Assembly (NCBI RefSeq): GCF_000246855.1
Contig: NC_016609.1
Coordinates: forward strand, 2,232,001-2,296,000
Length of the DNA stretch: 64,000 bases
Reading direction: 5' to 3'
Origin: Niastella koreensis GR20-10
Lineage (GTDB): Bacteria; Bacteroidota; Bacteroidia; Chitinophagales; Chitinophagaceae
Each line of letters starts with the position of its first letter. Within the stretch, counting starts at the first letter, position 1. This document shows positions 17,424 through 26,024 of this stretch, piece by piece. The translations under genes and the position numbers were made by a program. The notes beneath the pieces are model-generated. The model searched no databases and was not told the DNA's origin. It saw nothing but the letters and a program-made list of their open reading frames with translations.

Positions 17424-18674
17424 TTATTTACTTTTTACGTGCAATACTTTACCTGAAAGCTCACATGATACCCCAAGGTTTTTTAAATAGTCGATAATAT
17501 CCGATAAAGGCACTCCTCTGTTCAGTTTACCCTGAAACACCATATTGGGAACAGCGCCTTCGTACTGTACGGTTACATCGTACCATCTTTCCACCTGATG
17601 CATAAAATCTTTGAGATCGGCGCCGGCCAGGTTGAACAAACCGTTTTTCCAGGCCAGGGTTTGATCAAGGTTTGGCGAGTGGTTGATGGTGAGTGGTGAG
17701 TTCCCGACTTTGTCGGGATGCCGGGAATCGGCAGGCTCAGTGGTGAGTGGGCTCGCGATTGCAATCGCCTGCTCACCAGGTTTCAACACAACTGATTGTT
17801 CTTTCATCTCTGCGTCGCCCGCTGTATCCGCCAGCTGGCGGAGTGAGGTGGGCCGTCTGCCAACTTTCACCGAGCCCTGCAACAACGTAGTATAAATGGC
17901 CCGCTCATTTCCGTATGCATTTATATTAAAGTGCGTACCCAATACTGTCACTTCTTCTTTGTCATTCACATTTATAATGAAGGGCATTTTTTCATTGTGC
18001 GCCACTTCAAAATAAGCTTCGCCGGTCATGGTTATTTTACGTTCACCGGTAAATGATGCGGGGAACCGGATGCTGGAGGCAGCGTTCAGCCAAACGCGGC
18101 TGCCATCCGGCAACACTACCTGGTACTGCCCGCCATTGGGCGTGCTTACTGTGTTGAAGGCAGGTGAGTTGTTTTGTGAGTAGTCAGTAGTGAGTGGTGA
18201 GTTTGCATCCCTATACTCCAGCTCTCCGTCTATATTCTTTCGTACTGCTGTTTTGCCTTGCGTTGCAATGGTTCCATTGTTTGATTTATCAAGATCTATC
18301 ACCGTTCCATCTGCCAGCGTAAGGATAGCCTTGTTGCCTCCGGGCTGTACATCGTTCACGGTTTTATCTGCCAGCTTTTCCTGTTGCTGTTCTTTATGGG
18401 AGAACCCGGATGATTGGAACCAGAAATAACCTGCACCCAGTACCAGGATAACCATAGCTGCACAGGCTGCGTACAACCGCCAGTTTCCGGATCTGTGTAA
18501 TCCAACCACCGGCGTATTACTGGCGCTGTCTGCAGCCATAATAGCAGCCAGCACCCCGGCTGCCGTTTCTGGCGGCATTGGCGTTTGTGCCGGCTGTTGC
18601 AACAGGGTATTTATTCTTGCCTTTACTTCTTCATCACGTCCCTGGGCTAACAGATCATCGATTGGTTCATCCAT
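17424..18674 (-). CDS. FecR-family anti-sigma factor with in-frame repeat insertions
   Basis: 416 residues, longer than most FecR proteins (about 330-390). It has an N-terminal cytoplasmic helical part, a membrane helix near 75-95 (LYAACAAMVILVLGAGYFW), a periplasmic FecR domain (STPNGGQYQVVLPDGSRVWLNAASS, GEAYFEVAHN, TVLGTHFNINAY) and a C-terminal domain of the DUF4974 type (LAGADLKDFMHQVERWYDVTV). Three low-complexity segments (SPLTTDYSQNNSP; RRPTSLRQLADTAG; SRHPDKVGNSPLTINHSP) are encoded by palindromes and GTGAGTGGTGAG words that look like invading repeats. It would hold the sigma factor inactive until the SusC STN domain signals. Confidence 0.93.
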   Translation of the reverse strand: MDEPIDDLLAQGRDEEVKARINTLLQQPAQTPMPPETAAGVLAAIMAADSASNTPVVGLHRSGNWRLYAACAAMVILVLGAGYFWFQSSGFSHKEQQQEKLADKTVNDVQPGGNKAILTLADGTVIDLDKSNNGTIATQGKTAVRKNIDGELEYRDANSPLTTDYSQNNSPAFNTVSTPNGGQYQVVLPDGSRVWLNAASSIRFPASFTGERKITMTGEAYFEVAHNEKMPFIINVNDKEEVTVLGTHFNINAYGNERAIYTTLLQGSVKVGRRPTSLRQLADTAGDAEMKEQSVVLKPGEQAIAIASPLTTEPADSRHPDKVGNSPLTINHSPNLDQTLAWKNGLFNLAGADLKDFMHQVERWYDVTVQYEGAVPNMVFQGKLNRGVPLSDIIDYLKNLGVSCELSGKVLHVKSK

Positions 18675-18742
18675 AAATTTGCTTTGATACGCTTATAGTC
18701 TGTTTAATAGAGTTGTTTGGGGGGGAAGGGTAGAAAATATTT

Positions 18743-19330
18743 TTACAATATTTTCAGCATCACTAAAATCGTCATGCTGACGTGTATTTGCGATAGGCAG
18801 TAAGCCCGGATGCTGCGCAGGGACTGGTCCAGGTTGTATTTAACGGTTTCCGGCGAAACGCCTAAGGTGGTGGCTGCTTCTTTTCTCGACAGGCCCTGTT
18901 GTTTTACCAGGTTGTAGGTTAACCGCTGCTTTTCCGGAAGGCGGGCTATGGCGCGGGTGAGAATGGCGTCGTAATCTTTATTTTCCAGCAGCGCGGCAGG
19001 CGTATAGTGGTCATCTTCCGCGTCGATGGTTTGTTGAAGGGCGCGTTGCCGTTGTTGTTGTTTAAGCGCATCGTAGATTTTGTTACCGGCCATGCGGTTT
19101 AAATAGGCAGACAAATACGTAATGGAAGTGGCGTTTTTTCTCTGGAGCCAGAGATCGAGGAAAACATCCTGAACAATTTCTTCTGCCAGGGATGCCGAGC
19201 CGGATACATGCAGGGCAGTGCTGTAGATCGGATCCCGGTAACGTTCAAAGAGTATACTGAACACGGTTTCTTCACCACCAGCCAGCTTTTCCAGCAATTC
19301 TTTGTCGGTAAAAGTATTTTCGGAATGCAC
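18743..19330 (-). CDS. ECF sigma factor (Bacteroidota SusCD-associated type)
   Basis: 195 residues. Region 2 lies around residues 20-90 (FSILFERYRDPIYSTALHVSGSASLAEEIVQDVFLDLWLQR, then LNRMAGNKIYDALKQQ). Region 4 lies around 125-180 (LPEKQRLTYNLVKQQGLSRKEAATTLGVSPETVKYNLDQSL). It is encoded 68 bases upstream of fecR in the order usual for this class, so released sigma should switch on the SusC/SusD genes. The divergent gene at 19431 shares its upstream region and may be in the same regulon. Confidence 0.93.
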   Translation of the reverse strand: MHSENTFTDKELLEKLAGGEETVFSILFERYRDPIYSTALHVSGSASLAEEIVQDVFLDLWLQRKNATSITYLSAYLNRMAGNKIYDALKQQQRQRALQQTIDAEDDHYTPAALLENKDYDAILTRAIARLPEKQRLTYNLVKQQGLSRKEAATTLGVSPETVKYNLDQSLRSIRAYCLSQIHVSMTILVMLKIL

Positions 19331-19398
19331 TATATGGCAGCAATTTAGCGGATAAAATTAAGAAAAAAGGAAAAAGGACTGTCCTGTAGTCCATGCCT

Positions 19399-19406
19399 TA
19401 TATTTG
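19399..19406 (+). promoter_or_regulatory. possible -7 promoter element for the DUF1593 gene
   Basis: TATATTTG matches the Bacteroidota -7 consensus TAnnTTTG and lies 25 bases before the ATG at 19431. I see no clear TTTG at the -33 distance, so support is weak. Confidence 0.3.
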
Positions 19407-19430
19407 TAAGAAATACAATTGCTTGTACAC

Positions 19431-20873
19431 ATGAAAACCTGCCTCAAAATTGCCGTATGTTTTTGTCTTTGCGGGATCACTGTATTTACGCATGCGCAGC
19501 CGTCCGGAAAATCTGCCAGACCCCGCGTTATAGCTACCAGCGACGGGGAGATCGACGATGAATGTTCCTTTGTACGTTTTCTGTTGTACGCCAATGAATG
19601 GGATGTGGAAGGCATTGTTACCACCAGTTCGCAATATCACTGGCATGGGCACAAATGGGCGGGCGATAATTGGGCGCAACCTTACCTGGAAGCCTACGCA
19701 AGGGTATGGCCGAACCTGGTGAAGCATGATAAACGCTATCCCACTGCTGAATTTTTAAAAGCACGAACCTTCCCGGGCAATGTAGAAACAGAAGGGGAGA
19801 TGGATGCCATTACCCCCGGATCTCAACACATTGCAAAAGTGTTGTTGGATAAATCAGATGCGCGGCCCATCTGGTTGCAGGCATGGGGCGGAACCAATAC
19901 CATCGCCCGGGCATTGAAAACAATAGAACAGGAACATCCCGATCGCATGGCGGAAGTAGCGGCAAAAATGCGGTTCTTTCTCATCTGGGAGCAGGACTCT
20001 ACCTATCAGTCTTATATCAAGCCACATTGGGGCAAATACAATATACTTACCATTATCTCCGATCAGTTTGATTGCATTGCTTATCGCTGGAAGACCGCGC
20101 TGCTAACTGCAATGCATCCTTATTTCAGTGCGCCGTGGATGAAGCAGCATATTTTACAGGATCATGGCCCCTTGTGTGCATTGTATAAGGCGCATGTAGC
20201 CGGCGACAAGGATTTTGCGGAAGGTGATTTTCGTTCTGAAGGCGATTCGCCCTCGTTTATGCATGAAATAACAACCGGGTTAGGCGACCTGGAAAACCCG
20301 GATTGGGGTGGCTGGGCAGGCCGGTATATAAAAGTGCGTGACAATACCTGGTTGGACCCGGTGCCTGATCCCAAATATGTATATCCGGAAGGCCGCTGGT
20401 ATTCAAAAACTGCCTGGGGTAGAATGAGATCAGGTGATGGCGCCACGGTAACAACCGACAGTAATTACCGCCATTATTTCGAGCCCATCTGGCGCTGGGC
20501 TGCCGCCTTTCAAAATGATTTTGCTGCGCGGGCCGACTGGTGCGTAAAATCTTTCAAGGAAGCGAATCATGCACCGGTAGTAAAGCTGACGCATGCCGCT
20601 GAAGTGAAAGCAAAGCCAGGCACAACTGTACAACTCAGTGTAAAGGCAAGCGATCCCGATGGTAATCCACTAACTTACCAATGGTGGGTATATACCGATC
20701 CCGGTACCTATAAAGGCAATGTCGTCATTCAAACGCCGGCCAATAACAAAACTTATGTTACCGTGCCTGCTGATGCTGTAACCGGACAAACGATTCATGT
20801 GATCTGTGAAGTAAGTGATAAAGGTAGTCCGGTATTGACAAGGTATCAGCGGGTAGTTATAACTGTTCAATAA
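19431..20873 (+). CDS. secreted DUF1593 (nucleoside-hydrolase-like) protein
   Basis: 480 residues from the ATG at 19431, preferred over the TTG at 19419 because it opens a clean signal peptide (MKTCLKIAVCFCLCG..THAQ). Residues 30-310 carry the DUF1593 domain: PRVIATSDGEIDDECSFVRF with an Asp cluster like that of the nucleoside-hydrolase metal site, IVTTSSQYHWHGHKW, and IWLQAWGGTNT. The C-terminal 90 residues form an Ig-like domain (KASDPDGNPLTYQWWVYTDPG). Family members occur in plant-polysaccharide loci and some carry glycan-binding modules; the reaction is not established. The pectinesterase gene starts 7 bases after it, so the two are probably one transcript. Confidence 0.88.
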   Translation: MKTCLKIAVCFCLCGITVFTHAQPSGKSARPRVIATSDGEIDDECSFVRFLLYANEWDVEGIVTTSSQYHWHGHKWAGDNWAQPYLEAYARVWPNLVKHDKRYPTAEFLKARTFPGNVETEGEMDAITPGSQHIAKVLLDKSDARPIWLQAWGGTNTIARALKTIEQEHPDRMAEVAAKMRFFLIWEQDSTYQSYIKPHWGKYNILTIISDQFDCIAYRWKTALLTAMHPYFSAPWMKQHILQDHGPLCALYKAHVAGDKDFAEGDFRSEGDSPSFMHEITTGLGDLENPDWGGWAGRYIKVRDNTWLDPVPDPKYVYPEGRWYSKTAWGRMRSGDGATVTTDSNYRHYFEPIWRWAAAFQNDFAARADWCVKSFKEANHAPVVKLTHAAEVKAKPGTTVQLSVKASDPDGNPLTYQWWVYTDPGTYKGNVVIQTPANNKTYVTVPADAVTGQTIHVICEVSDKGSPVLTRYQRVVITVQ

Positions 20874-20880
20874 TTTTATT

Positions 20881-21885
20881 ATGACAAAACAATGTTGGCT
20901 TATCATTATTTTCCTGGCGCCGCTCTGGCTAACCGCACAACAACGGATAATTGTAGATGCGGCAGGAAAAGGAAACTATAAAACCATCCAGGAAGCGGTT
21001 AACAGTTTACCTGATTCTTCAGCAACCGACAGGATCATTTTTATAAAGAACGGTATATACAAAGAACAGGTGAATATTGCCAGGGCACATGTGGTGTTAC
21101 AGGGAGAAAGTAAAGAAAAGACAATCATTACCGGGGCGGTGGCTTCCCTTATTTATACCTGTGAACATCCCCGCGATAACAATTCAGCCATCCTGAACCT
21201 GGATGGAAATGATATCACCCTGTTAGATCTTACCGTAGAGAACAGTTATGGAAAAACGGCTCCTGATTCGGTTTTGATTGATTGTCCCAACAAACCGGAA
21301 AAAGTAAAAGTGATCAAGACCGCGCATCAGTTTGCGTTAAAAGCAAACAAGGCCACCCGGTTGAAAGTAATCAACTGTGTATTGCGTAACTGGGGAAATG
21401 ATACGGTGTCGCCCTGGACAGGCGCCAACGGGATGTATTATTTCAGGGACTGCACCATGATAGGTGGAACTGATTTTTATTGTCCGCGCGGCTCGGCGTA
21501 TGCAGACAAGTGTACGTTCATCCAGAATGTACCGGCAGCTGCTATTATCTGGCATGATGGCAGCAGAGACAGGAACCAGAAAAGTGTTTTTCGCAATTGC
21601 ACCTTTAAAGGAGACGTGCCTTATTACCTTGGCCGGTATCACCACGAAGCCAGCTTTTATTTAATCAATTGCGGGTTTGATAACAACCTGAAGGATACAC
21701 CCATTTACAAAGCCGCCACTGCCAAACCGATGAAATGGGAATCGACTGCGTATTATTATGGATGTCATAAGGAGGGGAAGCAATTGGTGTGGTATAAAGA
21801 TAATTTATCTACGGCGCCGGGGGCGCCAGCGGCAGAAATGATAGATGCTAATTGGACGTTTGAGGGGAAGTGGGAGGTGAAGTAG
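20881..21885 (+). CDS. secreted pectinesterase-like protein (CE8 family)
   Basis: 334 residues with a signal peptide (MTKQCWLIIIFLAPLWLTAQ). The parallel beta-helix of pectin methylesterases is visible: GNYKTIQEAVNSLP, IFIKNGIYKEQVNI, NSAILNLDGNDITLLDLTVEN, HQFALKANKATRLKVINC, and YYFRDCTMIGGTDFYCPRG, where the Asp of GTDF corresponds to the second catalytic Asp. The usual first motif QDTL reads GNDTVSPWTG and the usual GRPW reads GRYHHE, so this is a divergent subgroup and the substrate may differ from plain methylated pectin. Near-contiguous with the DUF1593 gene. Confidence 0.85.
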   Translation: MTKQCWLIIIFLAPLWLTAQQRIIVDAAGKGNYKTIQEAVNSLPDSSATDRIIFIKNGIYKEQVNIARAHVVLQGESKEKTIITGAVASLIYTCEHPRDNNSAILNLDGNDITLLDLTVENSYGKTAPDSVLIDCPNKPEKVKVIKTAHQFALKANKATRLKVINCVLRNWGNDTVSPWTGANGMYYFRDCTMIGGTDFYCPRGSAYADKCTFIQNVPAAAIIWHDGSRDRNQKSVFRNCTFKGDVPYYLGRYHHEASFYLINCGFDNNLKDTPIYKAATAKPMKWESTAYYYGCHKEGKQLVWYKDNLSTAPGAPAAEMIDANWTFEGKWEVK

Positions 21886-21892
21886 GAGGTTG

Positions 21893-21998
21893 ACCGGTTA
21901 ACCAGTTGACCAGGAATGCAGGTTGATAGGGTTGATGAAGTTGATAGAGTTGATAAAGGGGGTATAGAGTTAACATGTTGGCGGGTTGACAAGTTAAC
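21893..21998. repeat. GTTGAC-word array, copy 2
   Basis: Tandem-like GGTTGACCGGTTAACCAG, GGAATGCAGGTTGATAG, GGTTGATGAAGTTGATAG and CGGGTTGACAAGTTAAC words. It begins 8 bases after the pectinesterase stop. The same words in the same order, on the other strand, follow susD (12165-12240), and a looser set lies at 37915-37995. Confidence 0.6.
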
Positions 21999-22005
21999 AC
22001 GGAAT

Positions 22006-22118
22006 ACATTTATAAAGGGCAAAGCTGTTTTAATCAGTTTGCCCTTTATAAATGTATTTCATTATCACCCGCCTTCGCTAAAACTTCGGCGGGCAGGCAT
22101 TATCGAATTATCACATTA
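22006..22118. repeat. dispersed double-hairpin intergenic element, copy 2
   Basis: A 21-22 bp stem with one bulge (arms 22006-22027 and 22035-22055, core AAAGGGCAAA..TTTGCCCTTT) and loop TTTTAAT. It is followed by TTTCATTATCACCCGCC, a second hairpin CCCGCC..GGCGGG, and CATTATCGAATTATCACATT up to the stop codon of the minus-strand lipoprotein gene. It lies between convergent genes and could terminate both. Confidence 0.7.
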
Positions 22119-23921
22119 ATATTCCATCCCCGAAGTCTGATTATCCGGCAACAGGAACGAATCTTTATACGGACCATCGGCCCAGCGATTGTCTCTCCAG
22201 CTATTGCCATCAGCTTTATAATTCGGAATGGACTGGCTCGGGTTATGATACACCGCATTGGTATAATCTTTATCCTCCGCATCAGTTGACCATTTCCAGC
22301 GATTGCCGGTAACCGCCATATTGGTTACAGGTACAGCCAGCGGCGCATGCAGGGCTATGCCATAACCATGCAGGATAAAATAATTATTGGTGATGGTAAC
22401 GTGGTCATACCCCGAAAATCCATTCTGAGCGCCGTCTGAATACATGCCTATCATGCCCGAAAACCCGCCTGCCGCAGTATAGGGCGCATTAAACTCAATA
22501 TGATTACGGGAAAAGTTTAGGTAGTACTGTCCGCCCCAGGTTTGTATTCCATCAATGTGGTCGCCTGAACCTGCTGCTGCAGGATCGGGGGCGATCCAAC
22601 ACTCGGTAACTGTTACATTGTCTGAATAAACATTTTCCAGTCCGCTGTGGGGAAAATAACAGCGATGTACAATGGCAGCTGCGGGTTGATCTCCATCTTT
22701 ACGGCCAACGGTATTAAATTCAGTGAGTTCACAATACAACGCAGCTGCACCACCACCATTGCCAGACGGGTGATTGGCCAGGATGGCTCCTTTACAACCG
22801 CGCAACACCAGCCAGCCTGAGCTAACGGTGATCCGGGAACTGACATTGGCGCCCTGCAATACTACGGTGCCTGCCGGAAATGTAAAACCATCGATGGTTT
22901 CTCCACCTGCGCCAACAGCACGTGCCAGGTTACCCCAGCCACTCAGCGCGGCGCCGGTAAAGGTGCCGCCCGGTACGGTTGTGAGTGAGGTAATTGAAAT
23001 ACCTGCTGGACCTACCAGCGAAGTGGTCAATTGCATCCCATGGGTTATACCGGCGGTACCCAGCGTGGTAACATTAACCATGTTGCTGGAGGCAGAGCGA
23101 TTGCCAAAAGCATCGGTGGCTTTTATGTAAAAGCTGTAAGCGGTGCCCTGGTTTAAACCGGACACAGAAAAAGAAGTAGTGGTAACCGTTGTTAACAGCG
23201 ACCCGTTGCTGTACACCTCGTACCCGGTGACCCAAACATCGTCGGTGCTGGCAGACCAGGCAAGCGACACACTGTTGTTGGTAATGTTCGAAGCTGTAAG
23301 ATTGCCTGGCGCCGTGGGTGCATTGGCGTCGTTATCGGCAGCAACAAATTCAATATCGCGGTAGTAATTGGTATTGCTGTACGAACTCACGGGGAAGGTG
23401 CCCGATTTATACGTGTACACGCCATTGTTACCCGCGATGTTGCTTAGCGGGCCATTTACAATGGCAACACGCAGTTCGTTGGGCGTAGCGGCGTACCGGG
23501 TAACCGCATTAACTGAAATAACATAAATAGAATCTTTCGCAATGTGGTAGGGAGTATCCAATGCAACCGTTTGCCAACCCGTATCCGTTTCATTGGTGAA
23601 CACAACGGACTTCAGTAGCACTCCGCCTGCACTCCATAAACGGCCGGTATGCGTGCCGGTTTCACCGGCAGGTTTAAAATATCTGAATTTGGTGATGTCG
23701 CCGGAAACGGCCGATTTAAATTTCATGCCCAATTCAACGGGAGTGTCGGAATCTGTGGTGGTTGGCCGTTGGGTGGTGAGCACGGTGTATGACCCTGCTG
23801 CGGCCGTTTTGTTTTTCTCATTGGCTGCTGAATCAAGATCCCGTTTACAGCCAGCTAGTACTAATACGATGCCAAGGATAGGAATAAGCGTGTTGCCCGC
23901 AACACTAACGGTTTTTTTCAT
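22116..23921 (-). CDS. lipoprotein with DUF4082, fibronectin III and beta-helix domains
   Basis: 601 residues with a lipobox in LVLAGCKRD. Residues 45-190 resemble a DUF4082 domain (KFRYFKPAGETGTHTGRLWS, TGWQTVALDTPYHI). Residues 205-290 form an FN3 module (APTAPGNLTASNITNNSVSLAWSAS..DDVWVTGYEVY). The C-terminal 300 residues, with short repeated turns such as NVTVTECWI, LNFSRNHIEF and VTITNNYFILHG, look like a right-handed parallel beta-helix of the kind found in polysaccharide lyases. No lyase catalytic residues can be assigned. It may bind or degrade a surface glycan alongside the nearby Sus locus, though it converges with that operon. Confidence 0.75.
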   Translation of the reverse strand: MKKTVSVAGNTLIPILGIVLVLAGCKRDLDSAANEKNKTAAAGSYTVLTTQRPTTTDSDTPVELGMKFKSAVSGDITKFRYFKPAGETGTHTGRLWSAGGVLLKSVVFTNETDTGWQTVALDTPYHIAKDSIYVISVNAVTRYAATPNELRVAIVNGPLSNIAGNNGVYTYKSGTFPVSSYSNTNYYRDIEFVAADNDANAPTAPGNLTASNITNNSVSLAWSASTDDVWVTGYEVYSNGSLLTTVTTTSFSVSGLNQGTAYSFYIKATDAFGNRSASSNMVNVTTLGTAGITHGMQLTTSLVGPAGISITSLTTVPGGTFTGAALSGWGNLARAVGAGGETIDGFTFPAGTVVLQGANVSSRITVSSGWLVLRGCKGAILANHPSGNGGGAAALYCELTEFNTVGRKDGDQPAAAIVHRCYFPHSGLENVYSDNVTVTECWIAPDPAAAGSGDHIDGIQTWGGQYYLNFSRNHIEFNAPYTAAGGFSGMIGMYSDGAQNGFSGYDHVTITNNYFILHGYGIALHAPLAVPVTNMAVTGNRWKWSTDAEDKDYTNAVYHNPSQSIPNYKADGNSWRDNRWADGPYKDSFLLPDNQTSGMEY

Positions 23922-24150
23922 AAAGTAAGGTAATTATATGTAGGACAAATCAATAATTGGGCCTAATGGGTGGACTGTGGAAAAGATTGTGATTCAGGTG
24001 GATGCAGGAAAAATAATCGCATCGCTTTCAATGTGATAACGTTAAAGTTTAGACTTATTATTTCTAATGGGATTTTATAAAAATAGTATCATAAATATGT
24101 TTATGTGACGCATAATCTATAATATTACGTGCAGTTTGCCCTTACTAATA

Positions 24151-24594
24151 ATGAGTACCACACCGCCCCTGACCAGTTCAACCTCTATGCAACCACGAAT
24201 CATCCTGCATGTAGATGATGACCCGGACGATCGTTTCCTGGTTAGTTCCGTTCTTCATAGCCTCGACTCTTCCATAACAGTATTAGAAGTGGAAAACGGA
24301 CTAAAAGCAATTGAATTATTAACACAGGCCAAAATTACCGGTGAGCTGCCCTCGCTGATTATCCTGGATTATAATATGCCGGTGATGAATGGCATGGAAA
24401 CATATAAAGAGATCAGGAAACATCCTGAACTGGCTTCGGTTCCTGTTGTTCTTTTAACCACGTTTAGCAGCAGAAGGGATGACGATTATTGGAATAGGGA
24501 AAACGTTGTCACCTTCACCAAGCCTGCCACTTTTAAAGAACTTACCACAAGCATCAAAAAAATATTGAGTTACTGTTATCCATACTCTGTTTAG
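24151..24594 (+). CDS. single-domain response regulator
   Basis: 147 residues from the ATG at 24151; an internal ATG at 24187 is also possible because the domain begins there. Receiver features: ILHVDDDPDDR acidic pocket, phospho-acceptor Asp in LIILDYNMPVMNG, Thr in VVLLTTF, Lys in VTFTKPATF. There is no output domain. The 12-residue Ser/Thr-rich extension before the domain is unusual. No kinase is adjacent. A terminator hairpin follows the stop. Confidence 0.9.
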   Translation: MSTTPPLTSSTSMQPRIILHVDDDPDDRFLVSSVLHSLDSSITVLEVENGLKAIELLTQAKITGELPSLIILDYNMPVMNGMETYKEIRKHPELASVPVVLLTTFSSRRDDDYWNRENVVTFTKPATFKELTTSIKKILSYCYPYSV

Positions 24595-24604
24595 CTGATA
24601 ATAA

Positions 24605-24634
24605 AAAAAACGGCCTCCCGATAAATCGGGAGAC
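24605..24634. terminator. terminator hairpin after the receiver gene
   Basis: CGGCCTCCCGAT and ATCGGGAGACCG form a stem closed by a two-base AA loop; a second small hairpin (CCGTTCGGC..GCCGAGACG) follows at about 24641. The segment sits between convergent genes, 11 bases after the stop at 24594. Confidence 0.6.
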
Positions 24635-24697
24635 CGAGCAATCCGTTCGGCTTAGCCGAGACGAACAATATGTGCGTTGAATGATCTCAGCACTATG

Positions 24698-25315
24698 TTA
24701 TTGAATGACTTTGGAAACAACCGGCGAATAGCCTCTTCTGCCGTCGGTGCCAATGGCAACTATCCGGAACCAGTAACGTTTGTCGGAAATCAGTCCCTCA
24801 AACGTATGACTATTCTGATTGCTTCCAATTCCAATCCATTCGGTGTTAATGCTGGGTAGTTCCTTGGTGTATTGGTGTACATAAGCTACTATGCCCGATA
24901 CTTTTTTAGCACGAGTGGTAACTTCTCCAGGCGCACCCAGTTCAACTTCCAGTATTTCGATAGAAGGCGTTGGATAACTGCTCCCAATGATTTCATTGGT
25001 AGCATCGAAACCGCTGCCGAGGATCAGGGTTCTATCGTTATTACAGGTTACAGTCACATAATCGGACAGTTCCTGCAAATAAGCCAGAACAATGGCCTTC
25101 TTATCGTTTTTAATGGACACCATTTGTTTGTCGCGTCCTTCGGCTTTGACAAGCGCGTTTTGGAATTCTGGCAATACTTTTTTGAGTTCTGCCAGCGCGG
25201 CTGGTGGATTGGGGAAAGCAGGATTGTTTTCCATATTCTCTATAACGCGTTGACATATCGTTACTATGTCACTCTGGCGTTTTTTGTATTTGGCGTTGAC
25301 CTTTTTCATGATCAT
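24698..25315 (-). CDS. fibronectin-III-like hypothetical protein
   Basis: 205 residues without a signal peptide. The N-terminal half is helical (QSDIVTICQRVIENMENN..PAALAELKKVLPEFQNAL). The C-terminal half reads like an FN3 fold: strands around IEILEVELGAPGEVTTRAK, VAYVHQYTKE, a SHTFEGLISDKRYWFRIVAIG turn and a GYSPVVSKVIQ end. Similar small proteins with helical caps and FN3 tails are common in Bacteroidota and have no assigned role. A long non-coding region with tandem palindromes lies upstream. Confidence 0.7.
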   Translation of the reverse strand: MIMKKVNAKYKKRQSDIVTICQRVIENMENNPAFPNPPAALAELKKVLPEFQNALVKAEGRDKQMVSIKNDKKAIVLAYLQELSDYVTVTCNNDRTLILGSGFDATNEIIGSSYPTPSIEILEVELGAPGEVTTRAKKVSGIVAYVHQYTKELPSINTEWIGIGSNQNSHTFEGLISDKRYWFRIVAIGTDGRRGYSPVVSKVIQ

Positions 25316-25740
25316 CGTTTTTAATGGTTAAAGAATCAAGAGACCGTACGCTGCAATCAGTTTCTTAACGTGCCATGTATTGGCCAATACAAGGCGCTCA
25401 AATTACCTGTTTGAAAACTTTCATTACTGTTGGATCCTGTTGGTCAAATAATCATTTAAGTTAACCGGTATAACTTGTTTGATCTTTTTAACCAGAGCTA
25501 CGTAGTGAACAGTAAATTCGGTTAGTCATTCTGGTGTCATTGTTCAATACAAAGATAACATGCCTCAAAGGCTGCTTCCAAATTCCCTCCGCGTTATACG
25601 CGTTATACGCGTTTTGCGCGTTCTAATTCACTCTTTACGTTCTTCGCGTTTTATGCTTGATCATAGAATCCCCTTGCTGGGTGTATTTGCGACAGACTGT
25701 TCCTGCAGACTTGATCTATATCAACGGTAGGTACCACTAT
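25316..25740. other. upstream region with CGCGTT-word repeat
   Basis: Non-coding. At about 25588-25650 the words GCGTTATAC, GCGTTATAC, GCGTTTTGC and GCGTTC follow one another, with further TTCGCGTTTTATGC. Otherwise nothing recognisable; a promoter for the FN3-like gene should lie near 25320-25400. Confidence 0.4.
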
Positions 25741-25920
25741 TTTCCTGGGAAAGTGATACTTAATCCCAGGATTATGGTATGAAATCCTGGGATTAAGTAT
25801 GCATATCCCAGGATTATGGTAAGAAATCTTAGGATTATGGTATGAAATCCCAGGATTATAGTATGAAATCCTGGGATTTACTATTCATATCCTGGGAAAA
25901 CAGGTTGAAATCCCAGGATT
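25741..25920. repeat. 21-bp-period array of a 12-base palindrome-like word
   Basis: Nine words start exactly 21 bases apart: 25741, 25762, 25783, 25804, 25825, 25846, 25867, 25888 and 25909. Five read AATCCCAGGATT or a close variant, and four read AATCCTGGGATT-like, its reverse complement. The nine-base spacers are often ATGGTATGA. No reading frame runs through it in the frames I checked. It lies between two minus-strand genes. Confidence 0.85.
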
Positions 25921-25960
25921 ACCAGCAGAAGTTTTGATATGTATGTCTACATCATTAAAA

Positions 25961-26008
25961 AAACAAGCCTTCTGACTGAAACAGTAGTTCCAATCAGAAG
26001 GCTTGTTT
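25961..26008. terminator. terminator of the 26025-26495 gene
   Basis: Perfect 15-base arms AAACAAGCCTTCTGA (25961-25975) and TCAGAAGGCTTGTTT (25994-26008) with an 18-base loop. It begins 16 bases past the stop of the minus-strand gene and is followed by an A/T run in that direction. Confidence 0.75.
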
Positions 26009-26024
26009 AATAGACTTACTACTC

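Noticed and set aside
25741-25920. CRISPR array as an explanation of the 21-base-period repeats
   Set aside because: Spacers are only nine bases and partly identical, repeats occur in both orientations, and no cas genes are nearby.
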